From Hyaloperonospora brassicae (lineage: Eukaryota; Oomycota; Peronosporomycetes; Peronosporales; Peronosporaceae): a stretch of DNA of 64,000 nucleotides. Made by a program: the position numbers and the translations under genes. The DNA lies in the NCBI GenBank assembly GCA_947650285.1, contig CANTFL010000636.1, positions 1-64,000 on the forward strand, read 5' to 3'. How positions within the stretch are numbered: position 1 is the first letter of the stretch; the number at the start of each line of letters is the position of its first letter. Positions 21,201 through 31,899 of the stretch are shown in pieces. The notes below the pieces were generated by a model that was not told where the DNA came from, did no database searches, and saw nothing but the letters and a program-made list of their open reading frames with translations.

Positions 21201-23010
21201 GTCGGCGTCAGTCACTGATCTTATACGTACAGCATATGCCAACGATGAACACTGTGCAGCTCTGCTACGTTCTCGTGTAAGCGACGAGTTCAAGGAATCA
21301 GGCATAGAATTGTCGGCACGTTTACGTGTAAGGCCACATCGATATTCCATAGATCAAGGTCCATTGAGCTATATCACATATGTTGAGGAAATTACTCGTA
21401 TCGTTGTACCTCATACTGAGGATTTGAAGCATCGATTTTTTTATAAGGCACATGATACTGCGGTAAGCGGTCATCTCGGTCGCGAGAAGACCTGTGGCTC
21501 AGTTATCCAGTGCTATTGGTGGCCTAAACATTACAAATGGTTCAGCATTTATGTGCGTGCATGTAAAGCGTGTCAACGCGTGAAACCCTCATCTCACGCG
21601 GCATCGCTGCTAGCTAGTTTTCCTGAACCCAAGATGTGTTGGGATACCATCAGCATGGATTTCTTGTTCGGTTTACCGAAGGATTTATATGGAAATACGG
21701 GTATTGTGGTCTTTGTTGACCGTTTGCGCAATATGGATCATTTAGCGGCGGTGCCGGACTCTAACGATGGTGAAGGTACAGCGACGCTGTTTATTGATTG
21801 AGTGTTTCGACAACAAGGTTAGCCTGTGGCAATTAATTCTGACCGAGACCCTCGCTTCAATGGGAAGTTTTGGAAGTCCATCTTCAAGGTGCTCGGTACA
21901 TGATTGGACATCCTCATAACGATCTATTCGCAGACCGATGGCCAACCGAGCGAGTAAATCGCATCATCGGTGACATCTCGCGCAGTGTTTGCCCTAAAAT
22001 GCCAAAAAGTTGGAGTCCGATGCTCCCTGTCGTTGAGTTCGCGTTAAATAACGCCGTGCATGCCTTTACGGGCTACACACCGTTCTACGTGAATGGTCTC
22101 TCACACCCTCGCGTTCCATTAACGCTACCACTCCGTGGTTCAGGGATTGATGGGGGAGGAGTTGCCGATCGGCTTGCTGATATCAATCATGCTACTGTTC
22201 ACAAACAGGTAAGCAAGTTTCTTGCAACGCGATTGAATGTATTACGTACGACATGTGCGTGACGCATTGGATGATAGCCAAGATAAACAATGAAACAACA
22301 ATCAGATACCAAAGGCAGAGGTTAAGATAGAACGTGATGAGGTCGGAGACCAAGTGCTACTCAATCCTAACGACCGACCTACAAATGTAGCTTCCGCTGT
22401 CTTCAAGACAAAGTTGTGTCCGCGCTTCATTGGACTATTCACGGTAGCCGGATAAGAAGGGACTTGCGTGTACGCTCAACCTCCCGCGCAAACCGCGCGC
22501 ACACGTCCTGTGTTCTATGTCGGCTTTCTTTAGCCGTATCGGGATCCGTCCCACGTGAACTTGGAGGGGCTTGCACCGCGACATATGGCTTTGCCATCGG
22601 CTGCTGAATCCGAATCAGGGTATCAAGATGAGCGTCCATCCGAGTTTTACCCAACCCCACCTTCTGAAGACGATCTTGCGTCACGTTGAGCGCACTTTGG
22701 GTCTTACCCAAGTTCTCGCGGAGACAGCTTACTTCGAGAAGCGTCTTTTCATGCTCCTCCTTCGGTACAACGACCCCCACCGAAGCTGCTCAATGAGCAA
22801 GGGAACCGCCAGTTCCATGTGTAGCGACTCCTGAAACGACGTCGTCGTCACGGTCAATACCAGTATCTGGTTTGGTGGCGAGGGTACCCGGAGTCGGAAA
22901 ACTCATGGAAGTATGAGACATCCCCTTGGCAGGATTGCAAATACGCCGTAAATGTTTATGAACATCGCGGCAAGGACCATCCTGCGACCAAGAACGTTTC
23001 TCACCAATAG
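21145..23010 (+). pseudogene. pol: Integrase and chromodomain of element D
   Basis: The H2C2 finger reads HDTAVSGHLGREK...CKACQRVK. The first catalytic Asp is in ISMDFLFGLPKD, the second in NSDRDPRF (21838-21855, after a stop at 21799), and the Glu region is PTERVNRIIGD. The chromodomain contains YQYLVWWRGYPESENSW and CKYAVNVYEHR (about 22862-22970), and pol ends with TAG at 23008-23010. From 22790 to 23010 the opposite strand carries the antisense frame. Several stops and shifts break the sense frame. Confidence 0.87.
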
Positions 23011-23404
23011 TGCTGGAAGCAGATGGGTAGTTGGGCACCGCTTGACCAACACTCACATCAGCCGTCACAGCCGGGGCATATTGGGTGCAAGTTAGCAACT
23101 GGCCTCTGGCCTTAAGCTTGACGTAGTCATACCGAAGCTTTCGTTCTAGACAAAAGTCTGCCCCATCGACACTTGCTCTTAGAGCTACGACGCTGCTGAG
23201 GCATCGTTTTCGATACACGTGGCGAAAAAACGCATTTTCTTCTTTCTCCTGAGATTCGCCTGCGAAGAGGAGGATGGGTATACCCATAATCGGTGGAACC
23301 GGTTTGCCTTGTACTTGCGTGCCAATTAGAATTTGTATTGACCCTGGGTTGTCAACTAAGGCTCCAGGTGTTTCTCGCAAAGTGCGTGTCGGCTCGCAAC
23401 CCAT
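22439..23404 (-). CDS. Antisense ORF of element D (body and coiled coil)
   Basis: One frame of about 322 codons, interrupted only by a TGA at 22790-22792, runs opposite to the chromodomain and the pol linker. The first part (MGCEPTRTLRETPGALVDN..., 22793-23404) has no recognised domain. The second part (22439-22780) carries a leucine heptad, LLEVSCLRENLGK...LNVTQDRLQKV, predicting a coiled coil at the same relative place as in element A. The same single stop is present in E. The acidic N-terminal part lies upstream in another register (23356-23862). Confidence 0.5.
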
Positions 23405-23862
23405 TCAGTAGATGTGGCCTCAGTACAAATGTCCCACGTTTCCAATGATCGAACTCCGATTTGGCGTATACGTTCTTCCACATTAGGGTAAGGTACACAC
23501 ATATTTTCGGTGACTCTCAAGGGTCGCAGCACGCTGCGTATGGCGCTGAGCGCTCTTTTCTTGATAAATAAACTGTTGGTGTTGGTCTTTAAGTGGTTTG
23601 TGATGATGGCATCACCCGAACCGGGTGTTAAATGCTGCGCGACAGGCACGTTGCCTTCGCCACGCTCGGCATAAGGATTGGCTGCCATATGAGGCTTTGC
23701 CTCAGGTACGAATGGGTTGGACAATGTCCCTGCATCATTATAAACACTGGTATCGCTACCATAGTTTACCTCCTCATCGAGATTGAGGTTAAGAAAAGGG
23801 GCGACGACTCGTGGGGTGGCGATGCTATGTTGTTTAGTGCTTTAAGTATATTACAAGGTTAA
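23356..23862 (-). CDS. Antisense ORF of element D (N-terminal acidic part)
   Basis: Read from the 3' LTR side, this frame gives LDEEVNYGSDTSVYNDAG, then NPFVPEAKPHMAANPYAE and a 120-codon stretch ending EKHLEP. The homologous but diverged region of E (from about 42830, + strand) reads DEEEDYGSDTKDQ, then NPPVPEATPHTALNPIAE in one frame, that is, amino acid conservation despite many base changes. The acidic Y-G-S-D motif resembles the A and C versions (EVIYSGESD, EVVY-GESD). It overlaps the next antisense frame by 49 bp, in a different register, so one of the junctions is a shift. Confidence 0.5.
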
Positions 23863-23935
23863 AAGCACAGACCGACCTCTTCGAAGAAAGAATTCGATTG
23901 ACGTTTTGTAGAAACGTCAGACTGGTGGGGGAGGG

Positions 23936-24125
23936 TGTAACGGGGTTACACAACTGCGTGGTTTACACAAGTGTAAGTTACACAAGGGACGTAGTCCCAT
24001 TAAGCTGACATTATAACATCATATCAGTTGTTGGAGGCCGACGTAGGTCAACCATTTAATGCGAGATCTTGCGCGAGGTATTATTAGGACATTATTGAAT
24101 CGAATAAGTACGGTGATGAGGTTGA
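23936..24125 (+). repeat. Partial 3' LTR of element D
   Basis: Starts TGTAACGGGGTTACAC directly after the G-rich tract GGTGGGGGAGGG. It can be followed against the 5' LTR through CACAAGGG and GCGAGATCTTGCG and is lost after about 24125. It is more diverged from the 5' LTR of D than the 3' LTR of E is, which bears on the direction of the duplication. Confidence 0.7.
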
Positions 24126-26700
24126 TCTTTAACAGCAACTATATCCGCACCAGACATGGGCCGATGAACACATAAGTCGTGGAAATACGACGTTTATCGA
24201 TTTTATCAGAAGGCAAAAGGCGAGCTCTAGAGTTTGTTCGTTCGTCTCGATGTGAGCCTTTGAGTATGTACACCCCACTCCAGAGCTGCTATAGACCCTG
24301 ATATTAGGTCGTCAGATGCCGATCGCGCATCTGACTTCTGTGAAGTTGAACGTATTCGATTCCTGAGCACGCACGACTCGCACATTTGTTATAGATATAG
24401 CACTGATGAACATCACAGGCACATTTATTGGAGCCACGAAAATGCGCACGGCTGACAGGATGCGCCGCACGAGGTTTTCAGCACCTTGGACGACCCGGCT
24501 GTCAGTCGTGATAGGCGAACAGGTACAGCAAGACGAGACTACAGAGAAAGGCACGGAAAATGTATTCAATCTTTATGGTTGCAAAACGTCTGCTGTAGAA
24601 TGTCTGCTGTTTCCAAAGCCTCGTTCGCAGCGTAGAATGTTTGCGGTATCCAAAGCCTAGTAAGCAGCGCCATTTTCTCTTTAACTTTCCGGCGCTAAAA
24701 CGAGACTTAGTGACGTACGTGATGGATCTAGGGCCGTCACAGACAGTATGCGTTGGCTCAACAGCAGACGTGCTCCTTGTACCTTCGCGTCGCTTCCGAC
24801 GGGAGTGTATCCGCTCACCCCGTCAGGAGCAATCCTTTTGGAGATTGGGCTTTGCTGCATTCCACAGGTCCGGAGCCTGGCCGCGTGCATCACAGGCGTA
24901 GATGTCGACCAGTTGCCGTTAGTGGCGGTGAAGCACCTCCGCCAAACTTGGAGTATGCCGCTAGATCCAGGGCCCGGCGCGTTTAGCATCATCACAAGTC
25001 CTCGGCACTTCATGTTGGCTTGTTGATCTATACTTGGACCGACATCGGAGAGAGGAGCACATCTTGAATCCGCTACGTTGCTGTTGTCGCTCTTCAGTAG
25101 TGGTCGGCCTGATCATGCAAACTCCTGTATTGTCATCGTGCTGCCTTAGTGATCCAGAGTCCAGGGGTTGCCTACCATGAGCACGTGGGCCGGAAGGTCC
25201 TCTCTTCTGCTATCGTCCCACAAGAGGGACGACGATGAGGCCTTGCGAGCTATCGACGCACAGGGAATCGAAGCTGCCGGTGCGCGACAGGCAGAGCTTG
25301 ACATGTCACGAGCAGGTACTTTGCGGCTGCATCTGACACCTGTGACATGCAAACGTTGGGACGATGGCTGCGGTGGGAAGTAGCCAAGACGTGGCCAGCT
25401 GTCGCACGAAGGGTCGGGACTCTTATTTTGCGCATAGACGAGCGTCCTGCACCTCATCCTGACGCTTGGCACGATCCGAGCTACCGCCTCGTACGCTGAT
25501 TCGGCAAAAGAAATATTTGCCATGCAACTGGTACCGTGCAGAAAGGGGTGCGACTTGCCTGGGGTCTTGTTGATTCTAGAGAAGAGACGTGACCGTGTCC
25601 TTGTCGGTTTCATGTGACCTATCACTGGGTCTGGCCGCACTTGGCACAGTGCCGACGCTGCTAAATCGTTTCGGCTTTGACATAGGAGCGAGTGTGCGTT
25701 AGGTCCAAACATCATATGGTTATTGTTCGCTGCACACCGCACTTGATGCTAAGAAAGATTTCATGGGCTCGAAAAGACCACATCCATGCAGCGATTAGTA
25801 TCCGCCGATTACGGTCAAACCCGTTTCTCACGCGCAACCCATAGGTAAAAACGTTGCATGCCGCAAGGAGCGGTCTGGTGCTCAGCCAATGGACGAAAGA
25901 CGTGCAACTGATTATCGTCTTTCGTTTTTGCTCACCCGCCACCTCGCAGTGGATCTGACCGCAAGAGAGGCGACACAATGTCACACCCTCCCAAACGGTG
26001 CGGTTCTTCCATCGTGCTGACATGTTTGTCATTGATTCGGACGATCGACGGATTCGCTCTTGAGTGGCTGTGGAATGCAGATGAAGAAACGTCTCCAGAA
26101 GAATGTCAAGGTCGCCTATTCGGATTGATAGTGGCGAGCTGGGTACATGTGTAGGTTTAAAATTTTAGTTTATTTCCGGTTTGTTCCCTGTCTTGTAGAG
26201 TCTACCCTGAGTAAGTCGTGGATTTCTACAGCTCCAACGCTTTCCCATTTAGATCGCTGGTGGTGGCAGGCTTCTTTATCGGTCGATGGCTGGCGTTGCC
26301 GTAGCGACAACGTTCGCGGCGTAGCTGAATATAAGCTCGCACAAACAACTGATTGCAGACATTGAGCCTTGAACTTGTTTCTTGATGCAAGTGTTGTGTT
26401 TACACGAAGCTGCATTCAGCCTTCAATGAAAATTTCAAATATTTAGGCCCCATCCTATCGCTTGACTCAACAAAGCGTGCGACTCTATTGGATCTGAACG
26501 ATGGATATAGATGAGAGATGGCCCAATGGACGCTTGCAGTTTCAGCTGGTCACAACCTACTAATCCTGATTTTTTTCTGCCCACAAATGTACATAGTTCG
26601 TCCATGTTACCTTCTTCATTCCATTGATTGGATGGATATCCCTGCTGCGTCATTTGGCCTCCACCACGCGCGCGGCGCCGTATTGTATTCCTCGCAGCCA
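24126..26700. other. Single-copy spacer DNA with unrecognised open frames
   Basis: Several open frames of 70-198 codons lie on both strands (24406-24660 +, 24748-25026 +, 25146-25742 -). The sequence is less AT-rich than its surroundings, so it may include a decayed host gene. On the + strand, 25168-25380 reads RAIDAQGIEAAGARQAEL and 25497-25620 reads a continuous segment (DSAKEIFAMQLVPC). I do not recognise either. Confidence 0.35.
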
Positions 26701-26708
26701 CACGTTCG

Positions 26709-26715
26709 TCATTCT
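26709..26715 (+). promoter_or_regulatory. Possible oomycete initiator upstream of the cysteine-rich gene
   Basis: TCATTCT lies 49 bp before the ATG at 26764 and matches the TCAYTYY-like core of oomycete initiator elements. The adjacent flanking consensus is weak, so this is a suggestion only. Confidence 0.4.
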
Positions 26716-26763
26716 ACAATCTACCGAACCAAGAACGCTTCGACCAGGTCCACTATACTCAAA

Positions 26764-26925
26764 ATGAACTGCAAGGCCTGGCTTATAATCGCAACCGCTA
26801 CCATTGCAGCCCTGTCGGCTTTCGCTCAAGAGTTCTCGTGCTATGACGAGTGTACTCTTTTTCACTCAGAGCCAGATTGTGAACCAGGCGATGGCGAGTG
26901 CTGTTCTAAACATTGCCCGGAATAA
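26764..26925 (+). CDS. Small secreted cysteine-rich protein (effector-like)
   Basis: A 53-residue protein. Residues 1-21 form a classic signal peptide (short polar start, LIIATATIAALSAFA core, cleavage likely after AFA or AFAQ). The mature part of about 31 residues has six cysteines (positions 26, 30, 39, 46, 47, 51) in a C-x3-C-x8-C-x6-CC-x3-C pattern, enough for three disulfides, and is strongly acidic. Small secreted proteins of this size and cysteine content (SCR/PcF-like) are typical apoplastic effectors of Phytophthora, but I cannot assign it to a named family. The frame is open upstream to 26518, but the Met at 26764 fits the signal peptide. It is complete, with TAA at 26923-26925, and sits between the arms of the giant inverted repeat. 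Confidence 0.68.
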   Translation: MNCKAWLIIATATIAALSAFAQEFSCYDECTLFHSEPDCEPGDGECCSKHCPE

Positions 26926-27665
26926 TCGCGTCGGTGAAGCGATTCTTATTACGGTGCGTACGATACCTCTATGTTTATTCTCTTTTTGACTAAAGCTGAC
27001 ATGGTGCTCGATGAATGATACAGCTGGTGGATAAAAAGCTTAAATAAAACGAAGTGTTTGAGCTGGACTAATGCGTTTTACTTTTCAGCCGCGTAGATGA
27101 ATCTTGTTATTTTTTACTTTGAAATTAGTTATGTACCATGACAACCGACCTTTTAACTCGTCATGTAGAAAGATACATGCATATAAAAGTTGTCGTTGCT
27201 TCTACGCACAGCAATCTGTATTAAATTGTGTTGTTTCTTGCATGTTAAGCACTACTATCACATGCTTAATGTGAAGGTAAAGTAACGCAGTTTCGTATTG
27301 CAATCGAAGTGGAAATCTTAATCGGTAATGTTGCACGTTAAGGATGCGACCTAGGGTACGAACACAATTTATACAGCAGATGTCAGCAATAATTTACTGC
27401 AAAACTACATCAGGGTAGGTAAAAAAATCATCAAATAATTATAGATTTAAATTTTGTAGTCGCGAAAGCATCAAACAATCAATATACACCAAAAGCTGAT
27501 ATGGTCTTCTCATGGCACCTTGAAAAATAAAAAAATACATTAAGTAATACGGTATACCTGGAGACCTGCCCACGCTTTAGAGCGACCTCATTAGTAATGT
27601 GTGTCATTTGAATGTGTCGGTAGATAGAATCAGGTCCAAAGTGGAATACGAGAACCGAGCTCCAT
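26926..27665. other. AT-rich intergenic DNA
   Basis: This 740-bp stretch between the cysteine-rich gene and element B shows no coding potential. It would include the 3' UTR of the small gene. Confidence 0.5.
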
Positions 27666-28149
27666 TGTAACGGGCTGGCCAAAAATTTACGAGAATCTTT
27701 ACCGTAAAATTATTATCTTTTTTCGTTACAGAAGGATACCATTGTGACAAAAAGGTACCATAGAATATTACATTAAATATTCTTTTGACAATATCACTTA
27801 GTATAGTGAAATCGTTGGGAAAACCAAAAGGCCTACTCATTGGTTGATGTTGTGACTATATCAATGTACGAATCGCTGCTAGACGCGCGCACTGGGTGGT
27901 GAGTAGACGTCACCATACATTTAGTTACATTAGTATAATTAAGTCAGGACAAACAAAGATACAAGAGTTATAGGAATTAATTATATAATTAGCAGTTTTT
28001 ACTTTTTCTACGACCAGAGTCTTTCACCTTAGTCGTTCTACCTTCCTCTGTGTATTTCTACACCTAGCTGGGCACTGACTATCACTACAGTCAGTGATAG
28101 TAAACTCCGTACTGGTTGACCAGTACGTAGTCAACAGTGCCCCGTTACA
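27666..28149 (+). repeat. 5' LTR of element B
   Basis: 484 bp from TGTAACGGG to CCCCGTTACA. Related to the LTR of A (TCATTGGTTGATGT, ACGCGCGCA, GACGTCACCATACA) but longer and diverged. Many of the hairpin stems that are perfect in A are imperfect here. It is followed two bases later by the conserved primer-binding site at 28152. Confidence 0.88.
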
Positions 28150-28200
28150 CCTGGTAGCACTTTGTAGTCCGTCCAAGGACCACACTCGCATCGCCCGACA

Positions 28201-29314
28201 TGAACATGTTGGAAGATGTAGATGGCGACATCTTTCACGGAACCCGTGAAAGCTAGTCCCATTTGAGCGACATCGAATGGAGTGCGATCGAACGAATGAG
28301 CTCGACCGTTGGCGAAGAAGCTATCTGGACCATCCTATCCACAAGGGACAGAGACCAGCAGATTACTTTCGTAAGCAAGTCCTTGCAACGAACTTGATGA
28401 GTCGCGAGCGCAGGTGACCTTGTTGCAACAACAAGACCATCACCGGAACAAAGAACTGAGACAGTCTCATTCCGCGCATTCGACACGGGAGCGTCGACGG
28501 GAGTCTCTAAAACTAGAGATCTCCAAGTATCACAGAGTCGAGGACGACTCCCTGTTGAGATGGTTCGTCGAGCTGGACGATGCCATCGATGCTCGTCGCG
28601 TCGACGATGAGCGAATGCAAGTCTCATTCACTCAGTCTAACCTGGCAGGAGAAGCCAGAGCTTGGGAAGTGAACCTCAAGTTGCACGACCCAAATGTGTT
28701 TGGGTCGTTGAGGATCTTCAAGACCCTGCTCAGTGAGACGTTCGAGCCGCCCAAAGCAGAGTTGAGGACTCTTTCGGAGCTCCTGCGACTCAAGCAGGGT
28801 AAGCGTATGGTTCACGCTTACGCTCAACATGTACGCCATCTTGCAAGCTGCATGTTAGTGAACCCTGTGAGTGAGTTTGTGTTGATCGCAATCTTTCTTC
28901 AAGGGCTTTCAGACGGTCTCGTCAGGGACCACCTGTTCCGCGGAGAGCTAAAGACGCTCTCAGAGACAATCTTCGCAGCGGAGCAAGAAGATTATAGCGT
29001 ACGACAGTCTCACGCTACGTTGAACCCGCATCGTTCACAGAGACGATTAGCAGTCGGAGGTCCAGAACCAATGGACCTCTGTCAAGTCGAGGGCGAGTAA
29101 GCCTCGCCCTATGAGTGACAAGCGAATGGTGAGATGCCATCGCTGTCATAAACTGGGGCACTACGCATATGAATGCAGTATCCCCCGCTCAGGACCTCGC
29201 GGTGCTGAGCGCAGTATTCACCCACCAGCAAGAAGAACTGGAGGGAGAGGGTCCGTTGCTGTTGCGAAGTCGCGACAGCGAGGTGGACCATCAAAAAACG
29301 GTCGGGATCAGTAG
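28201..29314 (+). pseudogene. gag: gag of element B, frameshifted
   Basis: ATG 28201 (MNMLEDVD) aligns with the A and C gag starts. After shifts, the main frame is 28414-29100, with LEISKYHRVEDDSLLRWFVE and LKQGKRMVHAYAQHVRHL, then a stop (VEGE-TAA). A shifted frame 29111-29314 carries an intact CCHC knuckle (CHRCHKLGHYAYEC) and a basic tail. Protein identity to A and C is clearly lower than in pol. Confidence 0.85.
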
Positions 29315-29439
29315 GGGCGGAGCGCCCAACTGACCAGCAACATCAAGAGAATTTGCAAATATCCTGAAGAAGGTTGCTCCCGACACACAATTTCTGTGTG
29401 CCTATGCACCTGGTGATGAGGTGTCTCTTATCACCTTGA

Positions 29440-29894
29440 AGTTATAAGTGACAACGGAATTGTCGCTTCGCGCCCTAGTTGACTGTGAGGCGTCGAACAA
29501 TATTGTCCGTCGCCAGTCGCTAGAGGCAGGAATTTGAAACTTCGTGGAGCGGGAGATCCCTACAACGAAGATGACGATGCGCCTAGCGACAGGCGCATCG
29601 ATCACTGTGAAGAAATGTGTATTCGGAATCCACTACACGTTAAAAGGCGAACAGAACGATGATGATTTCATCGTGCTTGACCTAGATGACAAGTTCGACG
29701 TCATCTTAAGGTTGCCTTACCTCAGGAAATACGAGCCAAGGGTGAGTTGGCAGTATCAATCGGTTACGATACCTGCCGCTTGTTCATCAGATAACCACCT
29801 GACGAATATCTTGGACAGCATACACTCACGTGGGTTTACTACGAGTGAGTGCAACGGCCTCACTCGTGGTACGGTCGTTAGCACGACTGTATAA
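29440..29894 (+). pseudogene. Protease region of element B
   Basis: ALVDCEASNNIVRRQSL shows the active-site loop D-C-G-A changed to D-C-E-A, which should abolish activity. The second half (29544-29894) has DLDDKFDVILRLPYLRKY and ends GTVVSTTV. The divergence from A ends about 70 bp after this feature. Confidence 0.8.
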
Positions 29895-29964
29895 GAACAC
29901 AATGTAGATAATCCCTACATTGTGGAGCAAGCTCTCCTGGACCCTGCGGAAGTGATTTACCAGG

Positions 29965-31800
29965 AAGAAACCGAGACGTTGAACGTCTTGGTTAATGACG
30001 GATCAAGCGTAGGCGCTTATACGCTTGATATGATTGTGCCTCCGAAGTTAACTTTGGAGATAACACAGTTGCCAACGCTAGAAACGAAACGGTTCTTGCG
30101 TGATCTGCGTTGTGGCAAAGTCAAGCGGATCTGCATACTCGTCGCGGAGGACGAGTACGTTACCGATATTCGATCGGCGACAGTGTTTACTGAGACCGAG
30201 AGGGTTCTCAGCAGCTCATCGATGGACGAAAGTGTCATCGATGAGAAGACTCGGATTGAGCGATACACGTCTCAATCCTGAGAGTCACTTCAGGCAAATC
30301 CTTTGTATAAGGATTTGATCGAATTCAAGGATCTGTTCCCTGAGTCCGTACCTTGCGAGTTGCCTAAGGACAAAGGCAATCGACACGAGATCGAGCTCAA
30401 ACCGGGCTCGAGCTACTGTGGTATGAAGCAGTGGCCACTGCCTCGTGAACAAGTACAAGCGATCGACAAGTTCTTTACTGACAGCTTATCAGCGGGCCAT
30501 GTGACGGAATCGACATCCCCTCACAGCTCTCCGACCTTCTGTGTGCGAAAGGCCACAGGAGGGTGGCGGATAGTGCACGCATTCAACAAGTTGAAGGCTG
30601 CAACGGTACCGGCTCAGACGCCGATACCGAGGAAGGACGTCATCATAGATGGTATGTCAAAGAGTACCATCTTCTCGTCCATGGATCTGATGGACGGATT
30701 CTATCAGATCCTCATGCGTGAACGGGACATCACGTACACAGCAGTGAGCACCCCCCAGCGGGATGCTGTGGGAGTGGCTAGTTATGCCACAGAGGCTGAG
30801 CAATGCACCTGCAACATTCAACAGATGTGTCACCAATCTGTTGAGACTGGTGCGAGGCTTAGCACCGAGTTACTTCGACGATGTGTTCGTCCATAGCCGG
30901 GCTATGGACGGAAAGACGGACGTTGAAGTTCACAGAACTCACGTTCGTCAGGTTCTTCAACTTATGCGCAAGCATAAGTTGTACGCAAACATCAAGAAGT
31001 GCATATTCGCGGCTAGCGAAATACCACTTCTTGGGTGCATCGTAAGTAAACACGGCGTACGCCCTGATCCCGAAAAGATCAAGGTGATCACCTACTGGCC
31101 AGTGCCAGTCGATGCCAAGGGACTTCGTAAGTTCCTTGGCCTATCGGCGTAATTGCACAAGTACTCGCGCAACTACGCCAAAACGACTGTTCATATTTCT
31201 TGCTTGCTCGAGAAAAATGTCAAGTGGTCATGGAACATTGAGTGCCAGCGTTCCTTTGAAGGTATCAAGCAAAGCTTTATGCAATCGCCAATCTTGGCGA
31301 TTGCAGATCAGGACAGACCATTTCATGTGGTCTGTGACGCCATAGATTTTGCAATCGGCTCTGCGTTCATGCAGTTCGACGCAGATGGCGCAGAACGCGT
31401 CATCTGTTATCAGTCGCATCAGCTGAGCGTAATTACCCAGTGCATGACCAGGAATTACTTGCCATGGAGTACGCACTGGCTAAGCTTCGTGTCTATGTAT
31501 TGGGAGATATACCGTTCATCGTATATACGGACCATCCGTCTCTACACACGGCCGTAAACAGTCCACGTCTCTCGCAACGAATGGCGAGGTGGCTGTCTTT
31601 CTTCGCGGAGTACAACTTCTCTGTAGAGTAAAAACCAGGACGACCCAACGTCGTCGCTGACGCCCTATCGCGCCGACACGATTTCGAGTCGGGCGCGCAA
31701 TCCAACAGTGAAGATAAGTCCACTGTTACGACACTCACAGCGAGTGTGACGTCGTCAAGTTTACTTGAAAACGTAAGAATAGCCTACGCGTGAGATAGGA
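29965..31800 (+). pseudogene. pol: RT and RNase H of element B
   Basis: Begins with EETETLNVLVNDGSS, the point where it becomes C-like. RT motifs SMDLMDGFYQI, LVMPQRLSNAPATF and the catalytic SYFDDVFVH are present. One frameshift lies in the C-run near 30755. RNase H contains the same roughly 10-bp deletion as A near 31420 and the same stop after NFSVE (31629-31631) as C. A further TGA shared with C lies near 31790. Confidence 0.88.
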
Positions 31801-31899
31801 ATCTTCTTCGCTTCATAAATCATCTGGTGAATCCAACTCGTACATTGTTCAGGAATTCATCGGCTTTGTATGTTCCTCATTACGTCGGTACACATCCCG

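Larger units (their letters stand above)
16180..23530 (+). repeat. Left arm of a giant inverted repeat (about 7.3 kb)
   Basis: The reverse complement of this segment recurs at about 43090-50440 with near identity. Long open frames are residue-for-residue the same, for example those at 21145-21801 and 44830-45486. The arm begins in DNA about 570 bp upstream of the 5' LTR of element D and ends inside the 3' antisense-ORF region of D. Beyond both ends the two loci are only distantly similar. The spacer is about 19.6 kb. Confidence 0.9.
16749..24125 (+). mobile_element. Element D: Ty3/gypsy retrotransposon, second lineage
   Basis: 5' LTR-like sequence (16749-17226), gag from 17285, protease, RT, RNase H, integrase, chromodomain ending at 23010, a 0.9-kb 3' region with antisense frames, a polypurine tract and a partial 3' LTR (from 23936). 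It is related to A-C in plan and LTR ends but diverged in protein (RT box, integrase, chromodomain). All genes carry stops or shifts and the RT catalytic box is mutated. Most of it is duplicated as element E. It appears older than A and C. Confidence 0.88.

Noticed and set aside
25146..25742. 198-codon minus-strand frame as a gene
   Set aside because: Low-complexity Ser/Arg composition, no recognised motif, and the opposite strand is at least as plausible as a decayed gene.
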